From contig CALXKG010000050.1 of the NCBI GenBank assembly GCA_944388825.1, positions 1 to 15,413 on the forward strand: a stretch of DNA of 15,413 bases. The letters run 5' to 3'. The translations under genes were made by a program, and so were the position numbers. Below are positions 1 through 7,520 of this stretch, piece by piece. Each line of letters begins with the position of its first letter. Position 1 is the first letter of the stretch. The notes below the pieces were generated by a model, which worked only from the letters and a program-made list of their open reading frames with translations, did no database searches and was not told the origin of the DNA. The DNA is from an uncultured Clostridia bacterium. GTDB lineage: Bacteria; Bacillota; Clostridia; Oscillospirales; Ruminococcaceae.

Positions 1-938
1 AAGCGTCCCTCTCCTTTTACGACGCGGCGGCCCCGATCGTCCTGGCGGAATCCCTCGACCGGTCGGTCATTTTCGCCGCTTCCCGCTATGGCCGGGGGGA
101 GGACGACTACTTAAACTGCCCGATGGATAAAGAGGAATACGAAGCCTTCTTCGACGCCCTCGTCCACGCCGAACAGGCCCCCCGCCACGACGCTGACGGG
201 AAGCTGAACGTCTACGAGGGCTGTATGCCCATCGAGGTGATGGCCCGCCGCGGCCCCGATACCATCCGCTTCGGCCCCTTAAAGCCGGTCGGCCTCCGCG
301 ACCCCCGGACGGGGCGCCGCCCCTGGGCGGTTGTCCAGCTGCGGAAGGAGAACGAACAGGGGACGATGTATAACCTCGTCGGCTTCCAGACCAACCTTAA
401 GTGGGGGGAGCAGAAGCGGGTCTTTTCGATGATCCCGGGGCTCCGGAACGCCGAGTTTGTCCGTTACGGGGTTATGCACCGGAACACCTTTTTAAACTCC
501 CCGAAACTTTTGGGCCCCGATTTCCGCCTTTTGGGGGATAAGACCGGGCAGCCCCTTTATTTTGCCGGGCAGATGACCGGCGTCGAGGGGTATATGGAGT
601 CGGCGATGAGCGGGCTGATCGCCGGGCACGCGCTGGCGCGGGATATGCTGGGCCTTTCGCCCATCAGCCTGCCGGAAGAGACGATGTGCGGGGCCCTTTC
701 CCGCCATATCTCCACCCCGAACGCCGATTTCCAGCCGATGGGGGCAAATATGGGCCTCCTCCCGCCGCTCCCGGAGCGGGTGCGGGATAAGAAACTCCGC
801 TACCTCCAGACGGCGGAGCGGGCGATGGCGGCGCTGAAAGCGGAACTGGCGGAAAAAGGCTTCACCGGCTTTTTCATGGCCAGCGAAGAACGGCTCCGGG
901 CGCAGCAGACAGAAGACCAGACTGGCTTGAAAGGATGA
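1..938 (+). CDS. trmFO: TrmFO, folate-dependent tRNA (uracil-54-C5)-methyltransferase, C-terminal 311 residues (5' end outside window)
   Basis: The reading frame is open from base 3, so the gene starts upstream of the window. The visible part begins with a YDAAAPIV segment, then an ASRYGRG...DYLNCPM stretch, both characteristic of TrmFO. The EGCMPIE motif carries the Cys that matches the catalytic Cys226 of the Bacillus subtilis enzyme; the N-terminal FAD-binding Rossmann motif and the second Cys would be in the missing part. The family is about 435-450 residues, so roughly 70% is present. TrmFO methylates U54 of the tRNA T-loop using methylenetetrahydrofolate and FADH2, in the cytoplasm. The first ATG in view (123) is internal: homology runs across it. 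The stop (936-938) overlaps the ribosome binding region of plsX, which suggests co-transcription and coupled translation. The family call is firm. Confidence 0.95.
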   Translation, partial: ASLSFYDAAAPIVLAESLDRSVIFAASRYGRGEDDYLNCPMDKEEYEAFFDALVHAEQAPRHDADGKLNVYEGCMPIEVMARRGPDTIRFGPLKPVGLRDPRTGRRPWAVVQLRKENEQGTMYNLVGFQTNLKWGEQKRVFSMIPGLRNAEFVRYGVMHRNTFLNSPKLLGPDFRLLGDKTGQPLYFAGQMTGVEGYMESAMSGLIAGHALARDMLGLSPISLPEETMCGALSRHISTPNADFQPMGANMGLLPPLPERVRDKKLRYLQTAERAMAALKAELAEKGFTGFFMASEERLRAQQTEDQTGLKG

Positions 939-945
939 GGCAGAG

Positions 946-1959
946 ATGAAAATAATCGTAGACGGCTTCGGCGGGGACAACGCGCCCCTTGCGGTGCTGG
1001 AAGGGTGCGCCGCGGCGGTGAGGGAATACGGCGTCCAGCTGATCGTCACCGGCGACGAGCAGAAGCTGAAACAGACCGCGTCCGCGCATAACATCCCGCT
1101 GGACGGCATCGAATTTTTCCACGCCCCCACCGTCATCACGATGCACGACGACCCGGTTTCCCTTTTGAAGGCAAAATCCGACTGCTCGATGGCGGCGGCT
1201 TTCCGGCTCCTCAAAGAGGGGAAAGGGGACGCCTTTGTCAGCGGCGGCAGCACCGGCGCGATCGTCGTCGGCGCGAACTTTATCGTCAAGCGGTTAAAAG
1301 GGGTCAAGCGGGCCGGGCTTGCGACCGTCATCCCGACCATCAAGGGCTGCTACCTCTTAATGGACGCCGGCGCGAACCTCGACTGCAAGCCGGAGACCCT
1401 CCTCCATTTCGGCATCATGGGCAGCATCTACATGGAAAAGGTCATGGGGGTCAAAGACCCGAAGGTGGGGCTTGTCAACGTCGGCGCCGAGGACACCAAG
1501 GGCGGCGAGCTGCAAAAGGAAGCCTACGCCCTCCTGCAAAAAGCCCCGGTTCATTTTACCGGCAACGTCGAGGCGCGGGACATCCCGGCGGGGGCGGTGG
1601 ACGTCGCGGTCGCCGACGGGTTCACCGGCAACGTCGTGCTGAAACTGACCGAGGGGCTGGGCAGTATGTTCTCCAAAAAGATCAAGGAGATGTTCCTTTC
1701 GGGCGCTTCCGGCAAGCTGGCGGCGGTCCTGATGATGGGGAAGCTGAAAGACTTCAAAAAGGCGATGGACTATACCGAATACGGCGGCGCGCCGCTTTTA
1801 GGTTCCGCCCTGCCGGTCATCAAGGCCCACGGCAGCAGCAACGCCTACGCCTTTCAAAACGCCATCCGCCAGGCGAAGAATTTTGTCGAAGGGGGCGTCA
1901 ACGAGGCGATCCAGGCCTCCCTGCGGCAGCTGGCGGAAGCAAAGGCAAGTGAAGGATAA
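946..1959 (+). CDS. plsX: PlsX, acyl-ACP:phosphate acyltransferase
   Basis: A 337-residue protein of normal family length. It opens with MKIIVDGFGGDNAP, a variant of the usual VDAMGGDNAP signature, and contains SGGSTGAIVVGA (about residues 99-110), NVGAEDTKG and VADGFTGNVVLK, all typical of PlsX. The enzyme converts acyl-ACP and phosphate to acyl-phosphate, the donor PlsY uses to make lysophosphatidic acid; it is a peripheral membrane protein. The ATG is preceded by GAGG (937-940, spacing 5), which overlaps the trmFO stop, so the two genes are probably coupled. In many Firmicutes acpP follows plsX directly; here no acyl carrier protein gene lies downstream and the next gene is rnc. The call is secure. 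Confidence 0.96.
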   Translation: MKIIVDGFGGDNAPLAVLEGCAAAVREYGVQLIVTGDEQKLKQTASAHNIPLDGIEFFHAPTVITMHDDPVSLLKAKSDCSMAAAFRLLKEGKGDAFVSGGSTGAIVVGANFIVKRLKGVKRAGLATVIPTIKGCYLLMDAGANLDCKPETLLHFGIMGSIYMEKVMGVKDPKVGLVNVGAEDTKGGELQKEAYALLQKAPVHFTGNVEARDIPAGAVDVAVADGFTGNVVLKLTEGLGSMFSKKIKEMFLSGASGKLAAVLMMGKLKDFKKAMDYTEYGGAPLLGSALPVIKAHGSSNAYAFQNAIRQAKNFVEGGVNEAIQASLRQLAEAKASEG

Positions 1960-2007
1960 AATATTGAAAAAATGAAGAACCGCGGCTGGAAATGCCGCGC
2001 GTTTCTC
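1960..2007 (+). repeat. Intergenic repeat copy 1 (TGAARAA tract plus hairpin)
   Basis: Immediately after the plsX stop lies AATATTGAA, a TGAAGAA unit, then a TGGAAATGC...TTTCTC segment. The same order of elements, in the same orientation, recurs at 9520-9585 after the GNAT gene. Copy 1 has fewer heptads. Its 3' part can fold as CGCGGC (1981-1986) with GCCGCG (1994-1999), or as GAAATGC with GCGTTTC using one G-U pair. The two copies differ inside the stem but keep pairing ability. It lies in an AT-rich island of a GC-rich region. Function unknown; it looks like an interspersed non-coding repeat. Confidence 0.6.
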
Positions 2008-2027
2008 GATGAAAGACCGAAAATCCC

Positions 2028-2092
2028 GACGTCTTTTCAGACGTCCGGTTTCTCAACCATCTGGAACGGCCTGCCCGGTGGCTGAGAAACCG
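2028..2092 (+). promoter_or_regulatory. Two abutting stem-loops in the rnc leader
   Basis: The first stem is GACGTCT (2028-2034) with AGACGTC (2039-2045), 7 perfect pairs and a TTTC loop. The second starts at the next base: 2046-2061 pairs with 2077-2092, 16 positions with one A-C mismatch and one G-U pair, around a 15-base loop. No T-tract follows, so this is not a standard intrinsic terminator. It ends 26 bases before the rnc start codon. Long perfect stems in an rnc leader recall the RNase III autoregulation known in Escherichia coli, where the enzyme cuts its own 5' leader; that role here is inference. Confidence 0.6.
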
Positions 2093-2104
2093 CCCAAACA
2101 GGAA

Positions 2105-2112
2105 AGGAAGGA
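2105..2112 (+). promoter_or_regulatory. Ribosome binding site that decides the TTG start of rnc
   Basis: AGGAAGGA lies 6 bases before the TTG at 2119. No ATG in this frame lies between the leader hairpins and the conserved RNase III region, so this site supports TTG as the start. Confidence 0.75.
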
Positions 2113-2118
2113 CAAGCC

Positions 2119-2826
2119 TTGAAAGACTTTGTGCATAAAGAAGACCTGGGCGAACTGCAGGATAAGATCGGCTACCGCTTCAAGCGGGAAGCCTATCTGG
2201 AACAGGCGCTGACCCATTCCTCCTACGCAAACGAAGGGCATAAGCATTTGCGCAACAACGAACGGCTGGAATTTCTGGGCGACTCGGTCCTGTCGGTCAT
2301 CGTCGCCCGCTACCTCTTTTTAAACTATAAAGACCTCCCCGAAGGGGTGCTGACCAAGATGCGGGCGAGCCTTGTCTGTGAAAAGGCGCTGGACGTCTTT
2401 GCGGGCGAACTGGGGCTGGGGGACTACCTGCGGCTGGGCAAGGGGGAGGAAATGACCGGCGGCCGGCAACGCCCGTCGATCATCGCCGACGCCTTTGAGG
2501 CGCTGCTGGCGGCGATCTATTTAGACGGCGGGTATGAGGAAGCCCAGCGGTTTGTCCTCCGCTTTGTCCCGCCGCATATGGATATGGCGAAGGCGGGCCC
2601 CCTCTCCGACTACAAGACCGCCTTACAGGAGATCGTCCAGCAGAACAAGGAGGAGAAGGTCTCCTACCGGCTGGTCGACGAGCACGGCCCCGACCACGCG
2701 AAGGTCTTCACCTCGGAGGTGCTTTTAAACTCCAACGTCATCGGCGCCGGCACCGCCTCCAGCAAGAAACAGGCGGAGCAGAACGCCGCCCGGGAGGCGC
2801 TGCGGCTGATGGGTTACGACCTCTGA
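2119..2826 (+). CDS. rnc: Ribonuclease III
   Basis: A 235-residue protein that begins with TTG. The RNase III signature ERLEFLGDS is at residues 48-56. The residues matching the metal-binding and catalytic set of the family are visible as E48, E51, D55, E75, D124 and E127. A double-stranded RNA binding domain fills residues 163-231 (SDYKTALQEIVQQ ... SSKKQAEQNAAREAL). RNase III cuts double-stranded RNA, including the rRNA precursor stems, in the cytoplasm. The leader holds two strong hairpins (2028-2092) that could be substrates of the enzyme itself. The stop codon TGA (2824-2826) shares its A with the ATG of the next gene, so the radical SAM gene is translationally coupled. Order rnc - radical SAM - smc - ftsY fits Clostridia. 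Confidence 0.97.
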   Translation: MKDFVHKEDLGELQDKIGYRFKREAYLEQALTHSSYANEGHKHLRNNERLEFLGDSVLSVIVARYLFLNYKDLPEGVLTKMRASLVCEKALDVFAGELGLGDYLRLGKGEEMTGGRQRPSIIADAFEALLAAIYLDGGYEEAQRFVLRFVPPHMDMAKAGPLSDYKTALQEIVQQNKEEKVSYRLVDEHGPDHAKVFTSEVLLNSNVIGAGTASSKKQAEQNAAREALRLMGYDL

Positions 2827-3872
2827 TGGGCGGCCCCCGGCGGCATATCGTCCCGCTGTTTATCCCGCATGAAGGCTGCCCCCACGCCTGTTCCTTCTGC
2901 GACCAGCGGGCGATCTCGGGGGAAGGGCAGATGACCCCCGCAAAGGCGGCGGAAGCGCTGCGGCAGGCCTTTTCCTTCCCCCATCCGGCGGATACCGAGA
3001 TCGCCTTTTTCGGCGGCAGCTTCACCTGCCTTGCCCGGGGGCGGATGGAAGCCTATCTGGAGGCAGCGCGGCCCTATCTCGAAAGCGGGCGGGCGGCGTC
3101 TGTCCGCTGCTCCACCCGTCCGGACGGCGTCGCGCCGGATATCCTGCCGCTTCTCCGGGAATACCGGGTGCGGACGGTGGAGCTGGGCGCCCAGAGCTTT
3201 TCGGACAGGGTGCTGGCTTTAAACGGCCGGGGCCATACCGCCGCCCAGATTGAAAACGCCTTTTATCTCCTGCGGCAAAACGGCTTTGCCGTGGGCCTGC
3301 AGATCATGACCGGCCTGCCGGGGGAGACGGCGGAGGATCTGGCGCTGACGGTGGAAAGCGTCTGCCGCCTGCATCCGGATATGCTGCGCATCTACCCCGC
3401 CGCCGTGTTGGACGGCACCCCGATGGCCCGCTGGATGCGGGAGGGGACGTTTATCCCCAAAGGGGTGGAGGAACAGGTATCCATCTGCGCCCCGATCCTC
3501 GCCCGGATGGAGCGGGAAGGCATCCCGGTCATCCGGGTGGGCCTCCATCCGTCGGCAGAGCTGGAGCGGAAGGTGGTGGGCGGCTGCTGCCACCCGGCTT
3601 TTAAGGAACTTTGCCTTTCCCGCCTCTGGCGGGAGAGGGCCGCGTCCGCCCTGGCGGGTTTCCCCGCCGGGACGGCGGCGGAGCTTTCCGTCCCGGCCCA
3701 AGCGCTTTCCCAGGCGCTCGGGCAGAAGCGGGAAAATATCGGCTATTGGGGGCGCCTCGGCTACCGAGTCCGCGTCTCCGCCTCCCCGGACGGCGGGGCG
3801 TACCTGGCCGCAGAGGGGAGAAAGATTCCGTTACGAGAGGAGTATAAACCGGATGCGCCTGCGCTCCCTTGA
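2826..3872 (+). CDS. Elp3-like radical SAM protein without acetyltransferase domain
   Basis: A 348-residue protein with the radical SAM cluster motif C18-x3-C22-x2-C25 (EGCPHACSFC) near the N-terminus, so it should bind a [4Fe-4S] cluster and cleave S-adenosylmethionine. FFGGSFT (residues 61-67) and ELGAQSFSDRVL match the Elp3/COG1243 branch. The end (RVGLHPS ... GGCCHPAFKEL) also fits that branch, but the GNAT domain of full Elp3 is missing; full Elp3 is much longer. The substrate is unknown; full Elp3 proteins modify tRNA wobble uridine, so an RNA-related role is possible but not shown. It overlaps rnc by 1 base and smc by 20 bases. No clear ribosome binding site precedes its ATG, in line with coupling. 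Pipelines may name it an oxygen-independent coproporphyrinogen oxidase-like protein; I consider that less apt. Confidence 0.85.
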   Translation: MGGPRRHIVPLFIPHEGCPHACSFCDQRAISGEGQMTPAKAAEALRQAFSFPHPADTEIAFFGGSFTCLARGRMEAYLEAARPYLESGRAASVRCSTRPDGVAPDILPLLREYRVRTVELGAQSFSDRVLALNGRGHTAAQIENAFYLLRQNGFAVGLQIMTGLPGETAEDLALTVESVCRLHPDMLRIYPAAVLDGTPMARWMREGTFIPKGVEEQVSICAPILARMEREGIPVIRVGLHPSAELERKVVGGCCHPAFKELCLSRLWRERAASALAGFPAGTAAELSVPAQALSQALGQKRENIGYWGRLGYRVRVSASPDGGAYLAAEGRKIPLREEYKPDAPALP

Positions 3873-6800
3873 TATTCAGGGCTTCAAGTCCTTCCCGGAC
3901 AAAACCAGAATTGAATTTGACGAGGGGATGACCGTCGTCGTCGGCCCCAATGGCAGCGGCAAAAGCAACATCAGCGACGCGATCCGCTGGGTGCTGGGGG
4001 AGCAGTCGACCAAGGCCCTCCGGGGCGGCAAGATGGAGGACGTCATCTTTGCCGGGACCGCTTCCCGTAAGCCGCTGGGGATGGCGGCGGTCACGCTGAC
4101 CTTTGACAACACCGACCGTACCCTCCCGGTGGACGCCGACGCGGCGGCGATCACCCGCCGCTACTACCGCAGCGGGGAGAGCGAATACCTGCTCAACGGC
4201 AGGCCGGTCAAGCTGCGGGAGCTGACCGAGATGCTGCTGGACACCGGCCTTGGCCGGGACGGCTATTCGATGATCGGGCAGGGGCGGATCTCCGAGATCA
4301 TCTCGGCCAAAAGCCGGGAGCGCCGGGAGATCTTCGAGGAGGCCGCCGGCATCGCAAAATACCGCTACCGCCGGGAAGAGGCCGAGCGGAAGCTGGATCA
4401 GGCGCAGGAAAACCTGGTCAGGCTGTACGATATCCTCTCCGAGCTGGAGTCCCGCGTCGGCCCGTTAAAAGAACAGGCCGGGAAAGCGGAGCAGTTCCTC
4501 GCCCTCTCGGAGGAAAAGAAAAAGCTGGAGCTGACCCTCTGGCTCGCCGGGCTGTCCCGGCTGCGGGAGCAGCTGAAAGAGCAGGAAAACCGCTGCCTGA
4601 TCGCCAGAGGGGAGGACGAGCGGCTGCAAAAGGAGTCGGACGCCCTGGAACAGAAGATCCAGGCCGCCTACGACGAGACCAGGGCCTGCCTGACCAGAAG
4701 CGAGGAGTACCGTAAGATCCGCGAAAACCTCCAGAACAGTTCCGCCGCCGAAAAGTCGGCGATCGCCGTCCATGAAAACGAGCGCACCCACGCCCTTTTG
4801 GAGCAGAAGCGGTTAAAAGACGAGCTGTCGGGCGGGGAAGCGGCCGAAAAGGCGTCCGCCGCCCGCATTTTCGAGGCACGACAGGCGGTCGAGTCGCTTT
4901 CTGCCAAACTTACCGCTATCGAGCGGCAGGAGGCGGACGCGAAAGGCGCCGCCGAACAGGTCGCTTCCGCCGGTAAGGACGCCGGGGACGAGGCGGACCG
5001 GCTGCAGGCGGCGGTTTCCCAGGCCGCCCTTGACCTGTCCCGTTATACCCTCCAGTCCGCCGCAGACGGCCGGGACGAAGAGGAAGCGGAGGCGCAGCTG
5101 CGCGCGGCCGAAGAGGCGCTGCGCGAAACCGAGACCGCCCTTGCCGGCGGAGAGGACGCCCGCAAAGAGGTGGACGGGCTGCTGGAAGAGATCCGCTCCC
5201 GCCGGGAGTCGCTGCAAAACGCCCTCTCCGGCTTCCAGCTAAAAGAGGAGTCCCGCCGGGCGGCGGCCGAAGCCCTCCGCCGGACGCTCTCCGACCTGGA
5301 GCTGGAAGAAAAGGGCAAGCTCCAGCGGGCCAGCCTGCTGCGCGACCTGGAAGCGCATATGGAAGGGTTTAACCACTCGGTCAAGACGGTGATGAACTGG
5401 AAAAAACGGGGCCAGATGGACGGCATCCACGGGACGGCCGCGGGCCTGATCGACGTCCCGGACCGGTATGCCGTCGCGGTCGAGACCGCTTTGGGGGCGG
5501 GGCTGCAGAACATCGCGGTCGACGATGAGGAAACCGCCAAGGCCTGTATCCGCCGCCTTCAGCGGGAACGGGCCGGGCGGGCGACCTTCCTGCCGCTGAC
5601 GGCGGTCAAAGGGAGCCTTTTAAACGAGCCGGGCCTTTCTTCCGAAGAAGGTTTCCTCGGCGTTGCGTCGGAACTGGTCGGTTCGGAAGACCGCTACCGG
5701 GGGATCGTGCGGTTTCTGCTGGGGCGGATCGCCGTCGTTTCCGACCTGAACGCCGCCGCCCGGATCGGGAAAAAATACCGCTACAAATTCCGGATCGTGA
5801 CGCTGGACGGCCAGCAGGTCAACGCCGGCGGCAGCTTCACCGGCGGCAGCGCCGCCCGCGGCCAGGGGATCCTTTCCCGGCGCGGCGAGGCGGAAGCGCT
5901 CAAAAGGGAGGCGGAAGCGGTCCGCGCCCGCAAGGAGGAAGCCGCCCGGCAGGAAAAGGCGGTCAGGGAAGAACTTTCTTCCCTCGGCCGGAAGATCGAG
6001 GGCCTGCGGGAAGAACTGATGACGGCCAGCGAGGACCTCGTCCGGTTTGAGGGGGAGCGCTCCCGCGCCGAGGCCGAGGCCCAGTCGGCCGCCGGGAAAA
6101 AGGCGTCGCTGGAGCAGGAGATCGCCCGGTGCCGGGAGAAGATCGAAGCCCTTGCGGGCCGGCGTGCGGAAAACGCCGGCGCCCTTTCCGCCGCCGCGCA
6201 GCGCAAGGAGTCCCTCCAGCGGCAGCTGGAGGCGCAGCAGGGCAGCCGGGAGGCCCTTTCGGAAAAGCTCGCCGGGATGACCGAGCGCCTCCGCCGCCTG
6301 TCGATCGAGAAGGTCGTCCTTCAGAAGGATAAAGAGGCGGCGGAAGGGAACCTTTCCGCCCTTCTGCAGGCCAGGGAGGACGCCCGGACGCACCGGGAAA
6401 CGCTTGCCCGGCAGATCGAAGAATATGAAGAAAAGCTCCGGACGCTGGAAGCGGAAATAAAGGCCGCCAAAGCCCGGATCGAGGACTTTGCCCGCCAGAC
6501 CGCCGAATACGGCGGGAAAAATGAGGCGGTCTTAAAACGCCGCGCCCAGCTGGAAGGGGAGACGTTAAGCCTCCGCCAGCAGTCGCGGGAACTCTCCGCC
6601 CGCAAAGAACGGGCGGCCGGGGAATCGGCCCGGCTGCAGGAACAGAAAGCCGCCGTCCAGCGGGATTACGACCAGCTGGTTTCCCGGATGTGGGAGGCCT
6701 ATGAGCTGACGCCCAGAGAGGCGGCGGACTGGAAGGTCGAGCTTTCGTCTGTTTCGGAAGGGAACAGGCAGCTCGGCATCCTCAAAAACAAGATCCGTGC

Positions 6801-7446
6801 GCTGGGTTCGATCAACGTCGCGGCCATAGAAGAATATAAGGAAGTCTCCGGGCGGTACCGGTTCCTGAAAGCCCAGGTGGAGGACGCATCCGGCGCCCGG
6901 GACGAGCTGCTGACCCTCATCAGCCAGCTGACCGGCGAGATGCAGACGCTTTTTAAAGATGCTTTTGACGCGATCAACCGCCATTTCGGCGAGATCTTCC
7001 GCCAGCTGTTCGGCGGCGGGAAGGCCTCCCTCCGGCTGGACGACCCGGAAGATATCCTGGAGTGCGGCATCGAGATCCTGGTCCAGCCGCCCGGCAAGAT
7101 CATCAAAAACCTCGCTTCCCTCTCGGGCGGCGAACAGGCGCTGGTGGCGGTCGCCATCTACTTCGCGATTTTGAAGGTGCGCCCGTCCCCCTTCTGCGTG
7201 CTGGACGAGATCGAAGCGGCGCTGGACGACGTCAACGTCACCCGGTACGCCGCCTACTTAAAAGGCATCAGCGACAGGACCCAGTTTATCCTCATCACCC
7301 ACCGCCGGGGGACGATGGAGGAGGCCGACACCCTCTACGGGGTGACGATGCAGGAGAGCGGCGTCAGCAAGCTCCTGCGGCTGAAGGTCTCCCAGCTGGA
7401 ACGGGAACAGCTCCCGGCGGGGATACTGGATACGCCGGCGGGATAA
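3853..7446 (+). CDS. smc: Chromosome segregation protein SMC
   Basis: A 1197-residue protein, full family length. Walker A is GPNGSGKS at 31-38. A coiled coil runs from about 165 to 505, rich in Glu, Ala, Arg and Lys. The hinge lies at about 520-675 (GIHGTAAGLIDVPDRY ... NAGGSFTGGS). The returning coil spans about 690-1020. The ATPase signature LSGGEQAL is at 1090-1097 and Walker B FCVLDE at 1114-1119, followed by the D-loop region. SMC dimers with ScpA and ScpB organise and separate chromosomes; no scp genes are in the window. The ATG at 3853 has GAGAGGAG (3835-3842) at a spacing of about 10, inside the end of the radical SAM gene, which it overlaps by 20 bases. The signature has Gln where many SMCs have Arg or Lys after LSGGE. 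Confidence 0.97.
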   Translation: MRLRSLDIQGFKSFPDKTRIEFDEGMTVVVGPNGSGKSNISDAIRWVLGEQSTKALRGGKMEDVIFAGTASRKPLGMAAVTLTFDNTDRTLPVDADAAAITRRYYRSGESEYLLNGRPVKLRELTEMLLDTGLGRDGYSMIGQGRISEIISAKSRERREIFEEAAGIAKYRYRREEAERKLDQAQENLVRLYDILSELESRVGPLKEQAGKAEQFLALSEEKKKLELTLWLAGLSRLREQLKEQENRCLIARGEDERLQKESDALEQKIQAAYDETRACLTRSEEYRKIRENLQNSSAAEKSAIAVHENERTHALLEQKRLKDELSGGEAAEKASAARIFEARQAVESLSAKLTAIERQEADAKGAAEQVASAGKDAGDEADRLQAAVSQAALDLSRYTLQSAADGRDEEEAEAQLRAAEEALRETETALAGGEDARKEVDGLLEEIRSRRESLQNALSGFQLKEESRRAAAEALRRTLSDLELEEKGKLQRASLLRDLEAHMEGFNHSVKTVMNWKKRGQMDGIHGTAAGLIDVPDRYAVAVETALGAGLQNIAVDDEETAKACIRRLQRERAGRATFLPLTAVKGSLLNEPGLSSEEGFLGVASELVGSEDRYRGIVRFLLGRIAVVSDLNAAARIGKKYRYKFRIVTLDGQQVNAGGSFTGGSAARGQGILSRRGEAEALKREAEAVRARKEEAARQEKAVREELSSLGRKIEGLREELMTASEDLVRFEGERSRAEAEAQSAAGKKASLEQEIARCREKIEALAGRRAENAGALSAAAQRKESLQRQLEAQQGSREALSEKLAGMTERLRRLSIEKVVLQKDKEAAEGNLSALLQAREDARTHRETLARQIEEYEEKLRTLEAEIKAAKARIEDFARQTAEYGGKNEAVLKRRAQLEGETLSLRQQSRELSARKERAAGESARLQEQKAAVQRDYDQLVSRMWEAYELTPREAADWKVELSSVSEGNRQLGILKNKIRALGSINVAAIEEYKEVSGRYRFLKAQVEDASGARDELLTLISQLTGEMQTLFKDAFDAINRHFGEIFRQLFGGGKASLRLDDPEDILECGIEILVQPPGKIIKNLASLSGGEQALVAVAIYFAILKVRPSPFCVLDEIEAALDDVNVTRYAAYLKGISDRTQFILITHRRGTMEEADTLYGVTMQESGVSKLLRLKVSQLEREQLPAGILDTPAG

Positions 7447-7468
7447 ACCGGTATGCCGGCATATCCCG
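7429..7468 (+). promoter_or_regulatory. Alternative hairpins spanning the smc stop codon
   Basis: CGGGATA (7439-7445) pairs perfectly with TATCCCG (7462-7468), with CCGG/CCGG pairing inside. A competing fold pairs 7429-7439 with 7455-7465 (11 positions, one mismatch). TATGCCGGCATA at 7452-7463 is also a perfect 12-base palindrome. The smc stop codon sits inside the structure. No run of T follows, so it is not a convincing terminator. It could mark an RNA processing or stability point between smc and ftsY; that is inference. Confidence 0.45.
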
Positions 7469-7520
7469 TTTACGGCTTCATTTGGAATAGGTATAGATGG
7501 CAGCATAAGGAGGTTCATCC

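Noticed and set aside
123..938. ATG at 123 considered as the start of trmFO
   Set aside because: TrmFO homology (YDAAAPIV, SRYGRG) is in frame upstream of it up to the window edge.
492..1343. Minus-strand open frame of 283 codons spanning trmFO and plsX
   Set aside because: It overlaps two firmly identified genes and has no recognisable motif.
1972..2085. 37-codon + strand open frame between plsX and rnc
   Set aside because: No ribosome binding site, no resemblance to acyl carrier protein, and it runs through the repeat and the hairpins.
2028..2092. Hairpins considered as the plsX terminator
   Set aside because: No T-run follows either stem.
5620..6393. Minus-strand open frame of 257 codons
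   Set aside because: It is antisense to the SMC hinge and coiled coil; the Leu/Gly/Pro-rich composition reflects the reversed Glu/Ala/Arg codons.
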